64,000 bases of DNA from SIG78 sp045587205 (GCA_045587205.1 JAZNBV010000078.1:43696-107695); one strand, 5' to 3'. Positions 15,883 through 25,141 are shown, numbered from the stretch's first letter. The notes: generated by a model not told the origin, from the letters alone. A program made the numbers and translations.

Positions 15883-18510
15883 TCACATATTAACAAATGC
15901 GTAAAGGCGAGCACATCCACTACTATGCGAGCTACAATATACTCGCTCTACAGTAGGTATATTTAACACTTTTTCCCAACTATATGTACGATGCGGTATA
16001 ATACCTGTGGCAGATTCCCCTGTTTTGTATAGTACACCGTACTCATCAACACCAAATGATGAGGCGCTGCGGCAGCATATATCACGCCATTTTTTATCAC
16101 TGATTCTGATTGGTGCGGAGCTTGTACTGCCATTACTGCCATTACCCAACTGACCCACATTATTATGACCACAGCCAAACAAGTAACCCTCATCGCTGAT
16201 AAATAAAGTATGGTCTGCAACACCATTCGCAATTTTCTTGAACTTCTCCGTGGTTGCAAGTTTAGTAAATGTTTTTACATAACTGCCAGCGCCGGAGCCA
16301 ACACCAAGTTCTCCGTAACTATTGCTACCACACGCCCACGCTTGTCCGTCTGTGTCAATGGCAAAAGTTGAGCTTCTAGAGCCATAGACAGATAACCAGC
16401 GCTGTGTACCTATCTGTGTGAGTGTGCTTACAGTACTTGTATTACCCGTGCCGAGTTGACCGTCGCTGTTATATCCGACAACCCACATCAATCCATCGGT
16501 ATCAATCAATACAGAGCGATCACCTGAACAATGAACATACTTCCAAGTTTTTGAACCTATCTGGGTAAGTGTGGTTACAGTGCTTGTATTGCCTGTGCCA
16601 AGCTGCCCGTACTGGTTTCTACCGCAACCCCACAAATAACCATCTTCATCAATGGCAAGCATAAATGATTCGCCAGATGATACTTGTTTGAAATTATTTG
16701 TAGATATTTTTACCCAATTAAGAACAGTATTAGTTACTCCGATTCCGAGGTTGTAATAACTATTATTTCCCCACCCCCACAGCTCTCCATTTAAGTCTAT
16801 ACCGTATTCAGTATTACCAGTGAAAGATGATATTTGTTTCCATTGCTTATTTGTGTTTTTAGGTTCATAAGTTATTTTACTGTATTCCGTTATAAATGAA
16901 GTTGCATCCCCCAAATAATACAATGTATCGGGTTTATTTACGAATAAAGAAGATAGTGTAACAGTACCATCTTCGGAATAGATGTTGCCCGGAACAGGAA
17001 TTGTAGCACTGGTTCTTAAATCTCCGCGTATAATTCCAGTATCTACCCAAGCTCCGTTACTATCTTTTGTAATGAGTTGACCTTCCCAGATGTTATACCC
17101 TTTAGCCTCTGAACTCGCAACAGCAACAGGCTCTACAACAGGATTACCGGAAACTCCATCTGCCGGAAGCATACTACTCACAGGATAATTGCCGTAAGAA
17201 GAATTATATCTCCCAGTCCATTTGCACATCCCCGGATGTTTGATGATGTAGTTACCGTTAGAGTCGGTCGAGAAGTTCTCGGTGTAGTATATATAACTAT
17301 TATACCCAGAAACAAGAGGGCGCATTATCCAAGAACTCGTCTGGCTTTCAATGCAGAATTTACCATCTGCACTAATCCAATAACTATTTTCCGATGTACC
17401 ATCACCTTTGGTCAGTGTAAAGTCTTGCACAACATCAGGAAGTCCTGCGGATTCAATTCTGACACCCGGAGTGCTGCCACCACCAATATTCCACTGTGTT
17501 TGCTCAAACAGATCAACGGACGGCATTGTAGATGATTCAGGAGCAGGGCTACACGCTATCGGGCTTGTAATCGAATCATACTCATCATACATATTGATTA
17601 TGTAAATACCGTCAACAGTCGGAGTGTATTTGAAATACACATTTACAGCAGCATCTCCGATTTGAATAGCCGATTGCGTTGAAGATGCGTATGCGAGTGA
17701 CTTTCTTGAGGTATCGTATAGATACATATATGCCTCATACCACGTATCATCAGTAGCCTCTGGACAGACCATACCGATTGTATATTCTACACCAGCTTTC
17801 AGCCTGACATAGAAGTTCCAACCACCGTACATACCTTCATCATCGTAAGGTGCTTCATTTGTGTTATAGTCTTTTGTCGTGAGCCTGTCGTCAGAAGCCA
17901 CCCCTTCACTATCCCACCATATTGGATTAGAGAAAGTACCATCTTGTGTACTTATACCAGCACAAGAGGCGTAAAAGACGGAATTAACATAATTAAACGG
18001 TGCATCGCTTTTGGAGCTAATACACCAAGCATCGTTTTCCTTGTCATACCCGATGTGATATTCTGCGTTTGCAAATGTGCGGTTTGTTCCTTTATTTACT
18101 GGGTCTTCATTTGCATAATCACCCAATATGGCAGCAGGCTGTACATCTCCAGTCACTTTAGCATTATCGTGTGCAGGGATTGGATTATCTATTATTGTAG
18201 AAATACACCGATAAAAATTTATTGAATCAGTACCATACTCCGGTGAGGGTCGTCCGGTGTTAAATGTGACAGCATCAATCAGTACAGGCTCCCCACTGTC
18301 AATCGGAGTATCTCCTGACAAATCAAGGGATTGGAATTGACCATCAGCATTAATATAGCCAAATTGAATGTCAGCGTTACCAGAGCCACCTTGTTCTATT
18401 TCATTGACAGCAGTAATCATACTGTCGATAGATAGTTTGGCAGCAGCGTTGCTGTTTTTCGCTTTGATTGCATCTGCCAGTGCGGTCATTTTTGTATCAA
18501 ACTGATTCAT
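15883..18510 (-). CDS. Large phage tail fibre with C-terminal RCC1 propeller (875 aa)
   Basis: The first ~38 residues (FDTKMTALADAIKAKNSNAA, then a SIDSMITAVNEI helix) are a common N-terminal tail-attachment motif of phage receptor-binding proteins. The centre (about 150-560) is beta-rich, with a jelly-roll-like carbohydrate-binding look. From about 595 to 875 five clear RCC1 units carry GWGNNSYYNLG, GCGRNQYGQLG, VVGYNSDGQLG, ACGSNSYGELG and GCGHNNVGQLG, plus a final partial one, enough for a closed six- or seven-bladed propeller. Two neighbouring blades share the phrase GQLGTGNTSTV. Likely the main host-recognition fibre. Confidence 0.8.
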   Translation of the reverse strand: MNQFDTKMTALADAIKAKNSNAAAKLSIDSMITAVNEIEQGGSGNADIQFGYINADGQFQSLDLSGDTPIDSGEPVLIDAVTFNTGRPSPEYGTDSINFYRCISTIIDNPIPAHDNAKVTGDVQPAAILGDYANEDPVNKGTNRTFANAEYHIGYDKENDAWCISSKSDAPFNYVNSVFYASCAGISTQDGTFSNPIWWDSEGVASDDRLTTKDYNTNEAPYDDEGMYGGWNFYVRLKAGVEYTIGMVCPEATDDTWYEAYMYLYDTSRKSLAYASSTQSAIQIGDAAVNVYFKYTPTVDGIYIINMYDEYDSITSPIACSPAPESSTMPSVDLFEQTQWNIGGGSTPGVRIESAGLPDVVQDFTLTKGDGTSENSYWISADGKFCIESQTSSWIMRPLVSGYNSYIYYTENFSTDSNGNYIIKHPGMCKWTGRYNSSYGNYPVSSMLPADGVSGNPVVEPVAVASSEAKGYNIWEGQLITKDSNGAWVDTGIIRGDLRTSATIPVPGNIYSEDGTVTLSSLFVNKPDTLYYLGDATSFITEYSKITYEPKNTNKQWKQISSFTGNTEYGIDLNGELWGWGNNSYYNLGIGVTNTVLNWVKISTNNFKQVSSGESFMLAIDEDGYLWGCGRNQYGQLGTGNTSTVTTLTQIGSKTWKYVHCSGDRSVLIDTDGLMWVVGYNSDGQLGTGNTSTVSTLTQIGTQRWLSVYGSRSSTFAIDTDGQAWACGSNSYGELGVGSGAGSYVKTFTKLATTEKFKKIANGVADHTLFISDEGYLFGCGHNNVGQLGNGSNGSTSSAPIRISDKKWRDICCRSASSFGVDEYGVLYKTGESATGIIPHRTYSWEKVLNIPTVERVYCSSHSSGCARLYAFVNM

Positions 18511-18843
18511 TTACGCCTCCGTTCCCCATTCGCCGTTGAGCAAACGATCTTCAAGCTCGTCCAACAGCTCGTTTTTTTGATCTTCGGAAAGTTCACCGCC
18601 GCCAGCAGCAAGTTTTTCGTAAGTGTCAACGGCTGCTTCGGCAACAGTCATTGCACCGATGAGTTTTTCTTTTACGGCAGTTACCGTGTAAAATTTGCCA
18701 CTGTCAAGCACATACACCAGCAATCCCACAAACGGCAGTTCAATATTGAGTATATCCGCTTCAGTGGCGACCCGGCATCGTGCATCCAGCGGCGTATTCG
18801 CCTTTGACAAGATCACAGAATCGGCTACTTTGTTATTTGCCAT
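18511..18843 (-). CDS. Small fibre-associated phage protein
   Basis: 110 residues: a beta-rich N-terminal half (ARCRVATEADILNIELPFVGLLVYVLDSGKFYTV) and a helical acidic C-terminal half. The 'atEadi...pfvG..vyv.dtgkfY' pattern recurs in phage head-fibre and tail-fibre accessory proteins that trimerise beside receptor binders. It directly abuts the RCC1 fibre gene and follows the collagen-like fibre gene by 2 bases, so all are translated together. I do not recognise a named family with certainty. Confidence 0.6.
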   Translation of the reverse strand: MANNKVADSVILSKANTPLDARCRVATEADILNIELPFVGLLVYVLDSGKFYTVTAVKEKLIGAMTVAEAAVDTYEKLAAGGGELSEDQKNELLDELEDRLLNGEWGTEA

Positions 18844-18845
18844 AA

Positions 18846-20486
18846 TTATTCCTCTATATAAATAAAAGTTTTTCCGGCAACCAGGTTGAATTCGCCGTAT
18901 ACATTGTATTCAACACCACCAAGTGTTACAGTTGTGCCGTTAGCACCGGAACCGGCGATGCCGTTATTCAGTTCAAACGGCACTTTACCGCCAAAACCAT
19001 CATCTTTGTACGCCTTCAAGGCATTAGGCAGCAGAACTGTCGTAAATGTCCCCGCAGGCACATTCCCGAGATCGACCCTGCCGACAGCTTGAGCCGAAAC
19101 TTTTGCGAGAGTTGATTGCAGCAAATTGTTATCATCGATTTGCACAATACTTGTCATGGTATCATTAACGATATAACCGTAATACATATCCCCGGTAATA
19201 ACCGGCACATCCGGCGTATTGCCAACCTGACGCCCACTGCTTGCCACCATTTGTGTTAAATAAACCTTACCCCTGCTGAATGCTTGCACGTTTTTCCCGA
19301 AATATATATATATTGCTCCATCCTTTTTGAGAATTTTCCTGATTCCTATATCAGAATAATAAGGCAAAGCAAATTCACCATCCACCGTATCAATGGTCAC
19401 TGCCGCTACTGTGGCATCCGGGTAATCGGTCAATGCCACCGCAAAATACGCCGCATTTTCCGGCGGAGCAGTAAACTCTACAGGCGCAACCGAAACAACC
19501 TCCGGTGCCTTATTCTGTCCATAAAAGACTATCGCAAGAGCTTCCGACCAATCAGCATAACTATCTGATAATTTTGTATAGATATACAAAACCGTCGTAC
19601 CGCTTACAGCATCTGCAGTGGCAGTAGCGAACTTGAATCCGGCAGGCCGATCATCGTACAAAGATTTTTCAACTGCAGATCCGTTGACATCGTAAAATAA
19701 GCCTTGCCCTGGATCGCCTTTCAATTCCGCCAAATATTCCTGGACTGATCCTTCAAAACCATTATCCAGAGCCAGTTCATAAGCACTTTTTCCCGGATTG
19801 CCTTCCGCATCCACGCCGGGCGGACCGACCAGACTTTCCAAATATTCCTGGACTGATCCTTCAAAACCATTATCCAGAGCCAGCTCATAAGCACTTTTTC
19901 CCGGTTCTCCCGGGGATTGCACCGGACGGGTTGCTTCGGCAATAAGAGCTTTAATCTCTACTGCTGTAAGATACTCCGGATCACTGACCACACTGTCAGG
20001 TACAATATTTCCGATATACCGGCGGTTACGCAATACCAGATCAAAGTCAAATGCAAAAATTGCCGCTGACGCCGACCCGTCTGCAGCAAAACCGCATATT
20101 TCGCAACCAAGGGCAATTTTCTCTTTTTGCTGCACTGCTTCAATCAAATTGGGCAAAGCCGTATTGGGCAATTCGCAACGCAGCAATGTTCTTTTGTCAT
20201 CACTCTGTTTAAGAGTAATATTTTCCGTAACAAAAAGTGCCGGCTGTGTAGCGTGATCCCAGTCCCCATCAACACACAGATAAAAACTTACAGCATCCTG
20301 CAGTTCTTCAAACGGGTAGATTTGCAGTTCGCCGGTCGTTTCGTCCAGCAGATCGCCACGCAGGTCGAATTCCAACGCACATCCTATACCGATTTTCACA
20401 TTGGGTATATCGCTTTTCCTGCCGGTAAGGTCACAAATTTGTGCATTACCTCCAGAGAGTTTAAGTATGGATTTTACAGTTTGCAT
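18846..20486 (-). CDS. Phage tail fibre/tip protein with collagen-like repeat linker
   Basis: 546 residues from ATG 20486, chosen for the AAAAGG site upstream. Residues 1-190 resemble a BppU-like N-terminal domain of upper baseplate proteins (beta-rich, attached to the tail). Then comes a linker with two 36-residue units built from PGKSAYELALDNGFEGSVQ and GPPG/GDPG turns, common in phage fibres. The C-terminal 280 residues are beta-rich. It likely joins the tail tip to the RCC1 fibres encoded just downstream. Confidence 0.75.
   Translation of the reverse strand: MQTVKSILKLSGGNAQICDLTGRKSDIPNVKIGIGCALEFDLRGDLLDETTGELQIYPFEELQDAVSFYLCVDGDWDHATQPALFVTENITLKQSDDKRTLLRCELPNTALPNLIEAVQQKEKIALGCEICGFAADGSASAAIFAFDFDLVLRNRRYIGNIVPDSVVSDPEYLTAVEIKALIAEATRPVQSPGEPGKSAYELALDNGFEGSVQEYLESLVGPPGVDAEGNPGKSAYELALDNGFEGSVQEYLAELKGDPGQGLFYDVNGSAVEKSLYDDRPAGFKFATATADAVSGTTVLYIYTKLSDSYADWSEALAIVFYGQNKAPEVVSVAPVEFTAPPENAAYFAVALTDYPDATVAAVTIDTVDGEFALPYYSDIGIRKILKKDGAIYIYFGKNVQAFSRGKVYLTQMVASSGRQVGNTPDVPVITGDMYYGYIVNDTMTSIVQIDDNNLLQSTLAKVSAQAVGRVDLGNVPAGTFTTVLLPNALKAYKDDGFGGKVPFELNNGIAGSGANGTTVTLGGVEYNVYGEFNLVAGKTFIYIEE
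19730..19904. repeat. 67-bp direct repeat in the fibre gene
   Basis: 19730-19796 and 19838-19904 differ at a single base over 67 positions, 108 bases apart, so each unit is 36 codons and the frame is kept. It encodes the repeated SAYELALDNGFEGSVQEYL linker segment. Near identity of third positions shows a recent duplication, able to change fibre length by recombination. Confidence 0.9.
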
Positions 20487-20490
20487 ATTT

Positions 20491-21078
20491 TTACCTTTTA
20501 ATCGCCCGTACAGGGCGTATTTGTCCGTCAACTATTTCTATCTGCATAACTTCACAAGGGTTTTCTGCAAGTGGTATTACAATCCACGGCGTCGGTTCGG
20601 ATTCGTTAATCCTGAATCTTGCAGTATGAACTTTGCCTATATCGTAATGTCCGGCCTGCCATTTGGCTTTAACGCTCAACGCTCCATTAAGCAGCAGATC
20701 TTTCAGCATACCGCCGGAATGCGAACTTTCAATGGCATCAACTCCTGCAATAAGGCAAGATATATGATGACCGGCAGTATCGCCCATAATCTGGCACTCA
20801 ATATTTAAGGTCAGGCAACCGCCGGAACTGTAAAGCAATACATCAGTTGCATCCGACAACAGTCGTCCTGCTGAATCTGTCAACAGCAGTGGAAAATCCA
20901 TTCGCCAGAAGCCCAGCAAAAACCATTTTTCTCCATCACCACCATCGAGCTCACCGCCTCCACCGTCAACAGAACCACCGTCTCCCCAACCCCCGCCAAT
21001 ACCTCCTATCGGCATTGGCAGATTACCCCACCAGGGGCCTTTATCTTTCGGGTGCTCATCGCGGTAAAATTCAGCCAT
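20491..21078 (-). CDS. Phage tail protein, glycine-rich N-terminus
   Basis: 195 residues from ATG 21078, which overlaps the previous stop by eight bases (ATGGCTGA). Residues 20-50 are a glycine/aspartate-rich flexible stretch (GGIGGGWGDGG); the remainder is a compact beta-rich domain (KWFLLGFWRMDFPLLLTDSAGRLLSD...). I do not recognise the family. Its place between the tape measure and the fibres, in a run of overlapping genes, makes it a tail-tip component. Confidence 0.6.
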   Translation of the reverse strand: MAEFYRDEHPKDKGPWWGNLPMPIGGIGGGWGDGGSVDGGGGELDGGDGEKWFLLGFWRMDFPLLLTDSAGRLLSDATDVLLYSSGGCLTLNIECQIMGDTAGHHISCLIAGVDAIESSHSGGMLKDLLLNGALSVKAKWQAGHYDIGKVHTARFRINESEPTPWIVIPLAENPCEVMQIEIVDGQIRPVRAIKR

Positions 21079-21604
21079 TCTGCACCGCCAGCGGACATCT
21101 TTTGGCAACAATAATTACAGCAAGTGGCGTATAAAAACTTTCAAGCCGGATACTGCCGTCATCTTCAACAATGCACTGACCAACCGGATAAGCACCTTCC
21201 GTTACAGTCTCAAGAATATCTATCACCGGATCCAGCCACTTTTTTGCATCTTCATCAAAATAGCAGCAACAGCATATAAAGCCATTCTGTGCCGGAATTA
21301 CAGCTTCATTTACCTGCAGCATATTGCCGTTACGCAACGCAAAACCGCCTTTAACCCTTATTTGATTTTCAGCTTCCAGACTCACCGCAAAGGGACCGTT
21401 ATAACTGCCGCTGCTGCCATCCGCCAGAGCACTGCCGTTGCCATTGGTGCTTAACAGTTCCCCGTTGCGAAAAATCGTCCGGTTGTCGCCGGTTGGATGA
21501 GTCATTGCAAACTGTACACAGCGCCATAAAGCACGCAGCCAATCCGGAGCAATGCTGCGAATTGGCTGATTACCTTCAGGGAAAGATGGTAATTTGGGTA
21601 TCAT
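21071..21604 (-). CDS. Phage tail-tip protein of unknown family
   Basis: 177 residues from ATG 21604 (ATGA overlap with the upstream stop). It opens with IPKLPSFPEGNQPIRSIAPDWLRALWRCVQ, a helix that could bind the tail, then a beta-rich part with a Cys run (FICCCCYFD). No known motif. Coupled translation with both neighbours implies a structural role in fixed ratio. Confidence 0.6.
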   Translation of the reverse strand: MIPKLPSFPEGNQPIRSIAPDWLRALWRCVQFAMTHPTGDNRTIFRNGELLSTNGNGSALADGSSGSYNGPFAVSLEAENQIRVKGGFALRNGNMLQVNEAVIPAQNGFICCCCYFDEDAKKWLDPVIDILETVTEGAYPVGQCIVEDDGSIRLESFYTPLAVIIVAKRCPLAVQNG

Positions 21605-22374
21605 TGATATAAATCCCTGTCTATTTTTTGAGCATTTTTGTAATCGACCGTCAACTCCCACATCTTGCCGGACTTGACGATCTTGCTGCCGCCCCGGAGC
21701 CATTCTCCAGGGCGATCAAAATCCTCCGGAGGATTCTGGATAGTGTAATCTTTCCGCGCTGACCTTATCAACTTACCAAGATTGGCACACCGCTGGGTTA
21801 CATGTACCGTCAACACTCCGCTTTGCTTGCCTTCAACGCCGGCTTTAATCTCGGTTTTGAGTATTTCAAAGCCGTTCTTTGTCCGGTCGCCAGGCTTGAT
21901 CCATTCATAGTTACCCTGATCTTGCGAAGGTATGAGCGTATCAGTCGCAGTACTCCACCAAGATGGCACAGGACAACCTTTTTTAGCACACAGTCGGTGA
22001 TTCCAGCAAGTGCGGTAATTCGGTAAGGTTTCCAAAGCCAACACTTCATCTTGCGTATCATATTCCACGGTTTGGCGTACCGTTACATCGGAGTCATTAT
22101 TGCTTTCATCTGTGTAAACCATTTGTAAAGTCAGCACTTTTCCCGAAGACTTTGGTTTAAGCGTGTAAGTTGACAGCTTCAGTCGCGAATAGCGAGCCGC
22201 ATAATCCGGCAGATCGGCACTATCAAGAAAACTATCCGTCAATGGCAGGTTTTCCATAGCAAATTCCGGCGTTACCGCGTACTGTAAAGTCATCGTTACA
22301 ACGCCTTCCTGCACGGTGATCTCCGGATACCCCTGTTCCAATGTGCATTCTTCTGATCTTAAAATCTTGCTCAT
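21601..22374 (-). CDS. Phage tail protein downstream of the tape measure
   Basis: 257 residues, overlapping the tape-measure stop by four bases. Mostly beta strands with Cys/Trp in the centre (CWNHRLCAKKGCPVPSWW), where the Cys set could bind metal or form a disulfide. By order it takes the place of the distal-tail (Dit) or tip protein of siphophages, but I see no Dit signature. The C-terminus ends in a basic helix-like stretch. Confidence 0.6.
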   Translation of the reverse strand: MSKILRSEECTLEQGYPEITVQEGVVTMTLQYAVTPEFAMENLPLTDSFLDSADLPDYAARYSRLKLSTYTLKPKSSGKVLTLQMVYTDESNNDSDVTVRQTVEYDTQDEVLALETLPNYRTCWNHRLCAKKGCPVPSWWSTATDTLIPSQDQGNYEWIKPGDRTKNGFEILKTEIKAGVEGKQSGVLTVHVTQRCANLGKLIRSARKDYTIQNPPEDFDRPGEWLRGGSKIVKSGKMWELTVDYKNAQKIDRDLYQ

Positions 22375-24149
22375 ATCAACTGTACTCCCGGTTCTGCATT
22401 GCTTTTCTGAAGAGTATCAGCAATATTCTGCAATAGCCGATTGCGTTCTTTATCCAGCGAGCGGGTCGAGTACTTGCCGAAGTTGTACAACCCGATCTTG
22501 GTAAAACTGTCAGCCGATATTCTCGGTAAAGCAGCTGCACTGCCGCCAACTGCCACTGATTGCTTATTTGGGATTGCCGGATCAAACTTAACACTCTTTT
22601 CAGCTGAATTCCGTCTATTCAGATCCGCCTTGGCTGTATCAGCCCAGCTTGAAATTTTGCTTTTTGCCGTTTTACTGAATTCTTCAATGGCTTCATTGCC
22701 GGACTTGAAGTTTTCCACAGCCGTATTAAAGCCTTTACCCGCCTCCGAAAGAAGCCGGTATGCTTCGTTGCCTTTGCCTTCAGCACTTTTCCGTATGTTG
22801 CCGAATTCAGCACGGTTTTGGTGTTCCGCTCTTACTTTGGCATCCTTAAAATCCTGACCGCTGGAGATGTTTTGCCAGTCACTGTACGCTTTATCACCGG
22901 CCTTCCTGGCAAACTCTTCAATCTGCCGTACAAATGCCGGTTTCTTGACCAACCCGATATCTACACCGGGGATTTTATTCAGAGCTTTTATAACAATATT
23001 CACTGCTGAAATTACAGTATTGATAACTCCGGCAAAAACACTGGCAACAGTTGAGCTTACACCATTGAATACCATCCGGAAAAATCTGCCGATAGTCTGC
23101 AATCCTGCATATATGTAATTACCGGCAGTATTCAACCCCTCACAGGTGTTCACAAAAGCCAGCATTGCTCCGGACTGCACCCCAAACCAGGTGCCTTTGG
23201 CAATATTGCCGATTTGAGTATAAGTAAACTTTGCTGTCTGCCAGGCAAAGTTCAACCCTTTGGCAACAGCAGTACCCACATCGATTGCCACTGTTGCTGC
23301 AGCGGCAAAATACTCAACAAGTCTGCCGTCTTTGCTCATAGCCACAATGCTGTCTGCCCAACCTTGCAATACGGTCAAACCCTCCTTTATAAGCGGCAAA
23401 AGCGATTCACCGAAGTTGGCAGCAGCATATTGCAGTTGCCCCGTAACAGCATCCCAGACACCTTTTACAGTATTGGCTTGCTTTTCCATCATATTGCTGA
23501 AAACCCCGCCTGAGCCGGACATTTTATCATAAGCCTGACTTACCATATCTGCCGAGATAGCACCGCTTTCAGCCATCTTGTATATTTCATTGCCGCTTTT
23601 GCCGAACATCTCACCAAGCGTTTTCACAATAGGTATACCAGCTTCAACCATTTGGTTCATTGCCTCTGTATCCATCTTGCCTTTGGCAAAAACCTTACCG
23701 TAAATGGCAGAGAGCTCGTTGAAATTTTTACCGGAACCAGCGGCAACATCGCCGACTTTACGCAATGTATTCTCAACTTCTCCAGCTGCAATACCAAATG
23801 CAAGTAATGTGCCGGCTGCCTTATTTACTTCTTCGCCGCTGTATGGGGTAGAATTACTGAACCGGTCAAGTTTGCTCATCATAGCATCGCCTTTTTCAAT
23901 GCTTCCGAGCATAGTCTGAAATCGCAAGCGGGTCTGTTCCGCAGTGGAGCCGAATCGCAAAATACTTTTACTGGCGGCAGCTGCACCGGCAGTTGCTGCG
24001 GCAAAAGCAATCGTACCGCCCCACATCAGCGGCCTGCCAACTTTGACCGCCAAATCACTTACTGCACCGCCGACCTTTTTTATGCCGGTAACTGCCGAAG
24101 TAACACGACTGTTCAAAATCAGCGTCAAACTGGCTTTTTTATCTGCCAT
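22371..24149 (-). CDS. Tail tape measure protein
   Basis: 592 residues. The N-terminal ~250 match the tape-measure N-domain: SILRFGSTAEQTRLRFQTMLGS, then a long helical array with EAGIPIVKTLGEMFGKSGNEIYKMAESGAIS, typical of TP901-like and B3-like phages. Alanine-rich hydrophobic helices follow (about 330-400), then a charged helical C-terminal part. A short tape predicts a short tail. The ATG lies inside the end of the frameshifted chaperone frame (ten-base overlap), the standard arrangement in siphophages. Confidence 0.9.
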   Translation of the reverse strand: MADKKASLTLILNSRVTSAVTGIKKVGGAVSDLAVKVGRPLMWGGTIAFAAATAGAAAASKSILRFGSTAEQTRLRFQTMLGSIEKGDAMMSKLDRFSNSTPYSGEEVNKAAGTLLAFGIAAGEVENTLRKVGDVAAGSGKNFNELSAIYGKVFAKGKMDTEAMNQMVEAGIPIVKTLGEMFGKSGNEIYKMAESGAISADMVSQAYDKMSGSGGVFSNMMEKQANTVKGVWDAVTGQLQYAAANFGESLLPLIKEGLTVLQGWADSIVAMSKDGRLVEYFAAAATVAIDVGTAVAKGLNFAWQTAKFTYTQIGNIAKGTWFGVQSGAMLAFVNTCEGLNTAGNYIYAGLQTIGRFFRMVFNGVSSTVASVFAGVINTVISAVNIVIKALNKIPGVDIGLVKKPAFVRQIEEFARKAGDKAYSDWQNISSGQDFKDAKVRAEHQNRAEFGNIRKSAEGKGNEAYRLLSEAGKGFNTAVENFKSGNEAIEEFSKTAKSKISSWADTAKADLNRRNSAEKSVKFDPAIPNKQSVAVGGSAAALPRISADSFTKIGLYNFGKYSTRSLDKERNRLLQNIADTLQKSNAEPGVQLI

Positions 24150-24432
24150 ATTCTTTCCCTTTATGTGTTTTGCGATATTCCTCGCGTAACAAATTTTCCA
24201 GTTCTTTTTCTTCCGGTAAATGTGGAATAGTTCGCACCAGCGGTTTTTCCATATCCAGATTTATCTCTTCGCAGTATGCACAAAAGCGATCATACCGCAA
24301 ACTTAAAATCTCTTTTTCGCTCCAGTGGTAATTGCAGGCAAGTCCATGGATTGCCCGGCTCCACCAGTAATACGGTATTACTGAGTCGCCGGCATCTTCT
24401 CCCCCGAGCTGTAAGGATGCTGCAAAAGCTTC
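24139..24432 (-). CDS. -1 frame extension of the tail chaperone (gpT-like)
   Basis: The -1 frame opens after TAA at 24435-24433, overlaps the end of the frame-0 gene and runs to TAA 24141-24139 inside the tape-measure start. It has no ATG or GTG near its beginning. Its protein (YYWWSRAIHGLACNYHWSEKE, then EILSLRYDRFCAYCEEI) has the W/Y-rich helical look of chaperone T domains. A run of five G at 24405-24401 (codons TCG GGG GAG) allows a P-site slip; the fusion would read SSG|GEDAGDSV. Bounds are the open frame, not an independent gene. Confidence 0.7.
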   Translation of the reverse strand, partial: EAFAASLQLGGEDAGDSVIPYYWWSRAIHGLACNYHWSEKEILSLRYDRFCAYCEEINLDMEKPLVRTIPHLPEEKELENLLREEYRKTHKGKEYGR

Positions 24433-24758
24433 TTATCCAGCCCTGCCAGATCTTCCGGCAGGAGATTTTTATCAATAAAGAACTGCACCGCCTTTTCCCG
24501 GATACTGCCGTTCCAGATTTCCGGAATTACCACATTCCGCACAGTGTCCGCATCATGTGCCAATACATACAATGCCGCCAGCCCCGCCGAAAACTGATCC
24601 AGCTCCTGCAAAAGCGGCAAAGCCCAGGCATGAGCCACCTGCTGATAATAGAATTTTACGCCTTTGACAATAACATAATCAACGGCAAATTCCGTCCCCA
24701 GAGCCGCTTTGCTTCTGGCATTGGCAGCCTTTTCGGCAGCTGTCTGAAAATCATCCAT
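24378..24758 (-). CDS. Tail assembly chaperone, frame-0 product (gpG-like)
   Basis: 126 residues, mostly helical, with the core SIREKAVQFFIDKNLLPEDLAGLDKKLL. It lies between the tube and tape-measure genes, where tail assembly chaperones always sit in long-tailed phages. GAGG precedes the ATG. Its last 18 codons overlap a second open frame in -1 that continues to the tape-measure start (next entry). By analogy with lambda G/GT and Mu gp41, the short form is made most often and the extended form at a low fixed ratio. Confidence 0.75.
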   Translation of the reverse strand: MDDFQTAAEKAANARSKAALGTEFAVDYVIVKGVKFYYQQVAHAWALPLLQELDQFSAGLAALYVLAHDADTVRNVVIPEIWNGSIREKAVQFFIDKNLLPEDLAGLDKKLLQHPYSSGEKMPATQ

Positions 24759-24766
24759 AAACTACC

Positions 24767-25141
24767 TCACGCCCCGGTTGTCTGCATCTTGGGGTAATGA
24801 TAACCCTCAACGGCAAAAGTGGAAACTCCGCCGCGTTTATACTTGACCGAGGCACTTTCAACCACGATCTTGACTTTTTTGTTGCCATGCAAAGTAACTT
24901 CCAGCTCCGAGCCGATCAAATCGTCTTTGGCAACCGGATGACCAGCTCCCTCAATCACCAGCGGCGTGTAATTTCCCGAATATTTGGTTCGTTCATCAGT
25001 AAAAATTAATCCAACCGTCGAGCCGTCGCCATCCTTAACTTGCTCCTTGTCTGCTTCCGGAACAACTTCAAAATCGTCACAAAGTCCCCAGACTTCATCA
25101 ACCGTTCCCGGATTGAGAACAGCTTTTCCTGTTTGCTTCAT
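24767..25141 (-). CDS. Probable tail tube protein
   Basis: 124 residues, beta-rich with a long central loop (EQVKDGDGSTVGLIFTDERTKYSGNYTPLV) and a final strand pair (VKYKRGGVSTFAVEGYHYPKM). Small, single-domain, and placed directly before the chaperone and tape-measure genes and after gp37-like, the standard slot for the major tail tube. No signature motif is visible, so assignment is by position and fold impression. Confidence 0.6.
   Translation of the reverse strand: MKQTGKAVLNPGTVDEVWGLCDDFEVVPEADKEQVKDGDGSTVGLIFTDERTKYSGNYTPLVIEGAGHPVAKDDLIGSELEVTLHGNKKVKIVVESASVKYKRGGVSTFAVEGYHYPKMQTTGA

Noticed and set aside
14503..20486. Diversity-generating retroelement acting on the fibres
   Set aside because: No reverse transcriptase, template repeat or Avd-like gene occurs in the window; the fibre repeats are ordinary RCC1 and collagen-like units.
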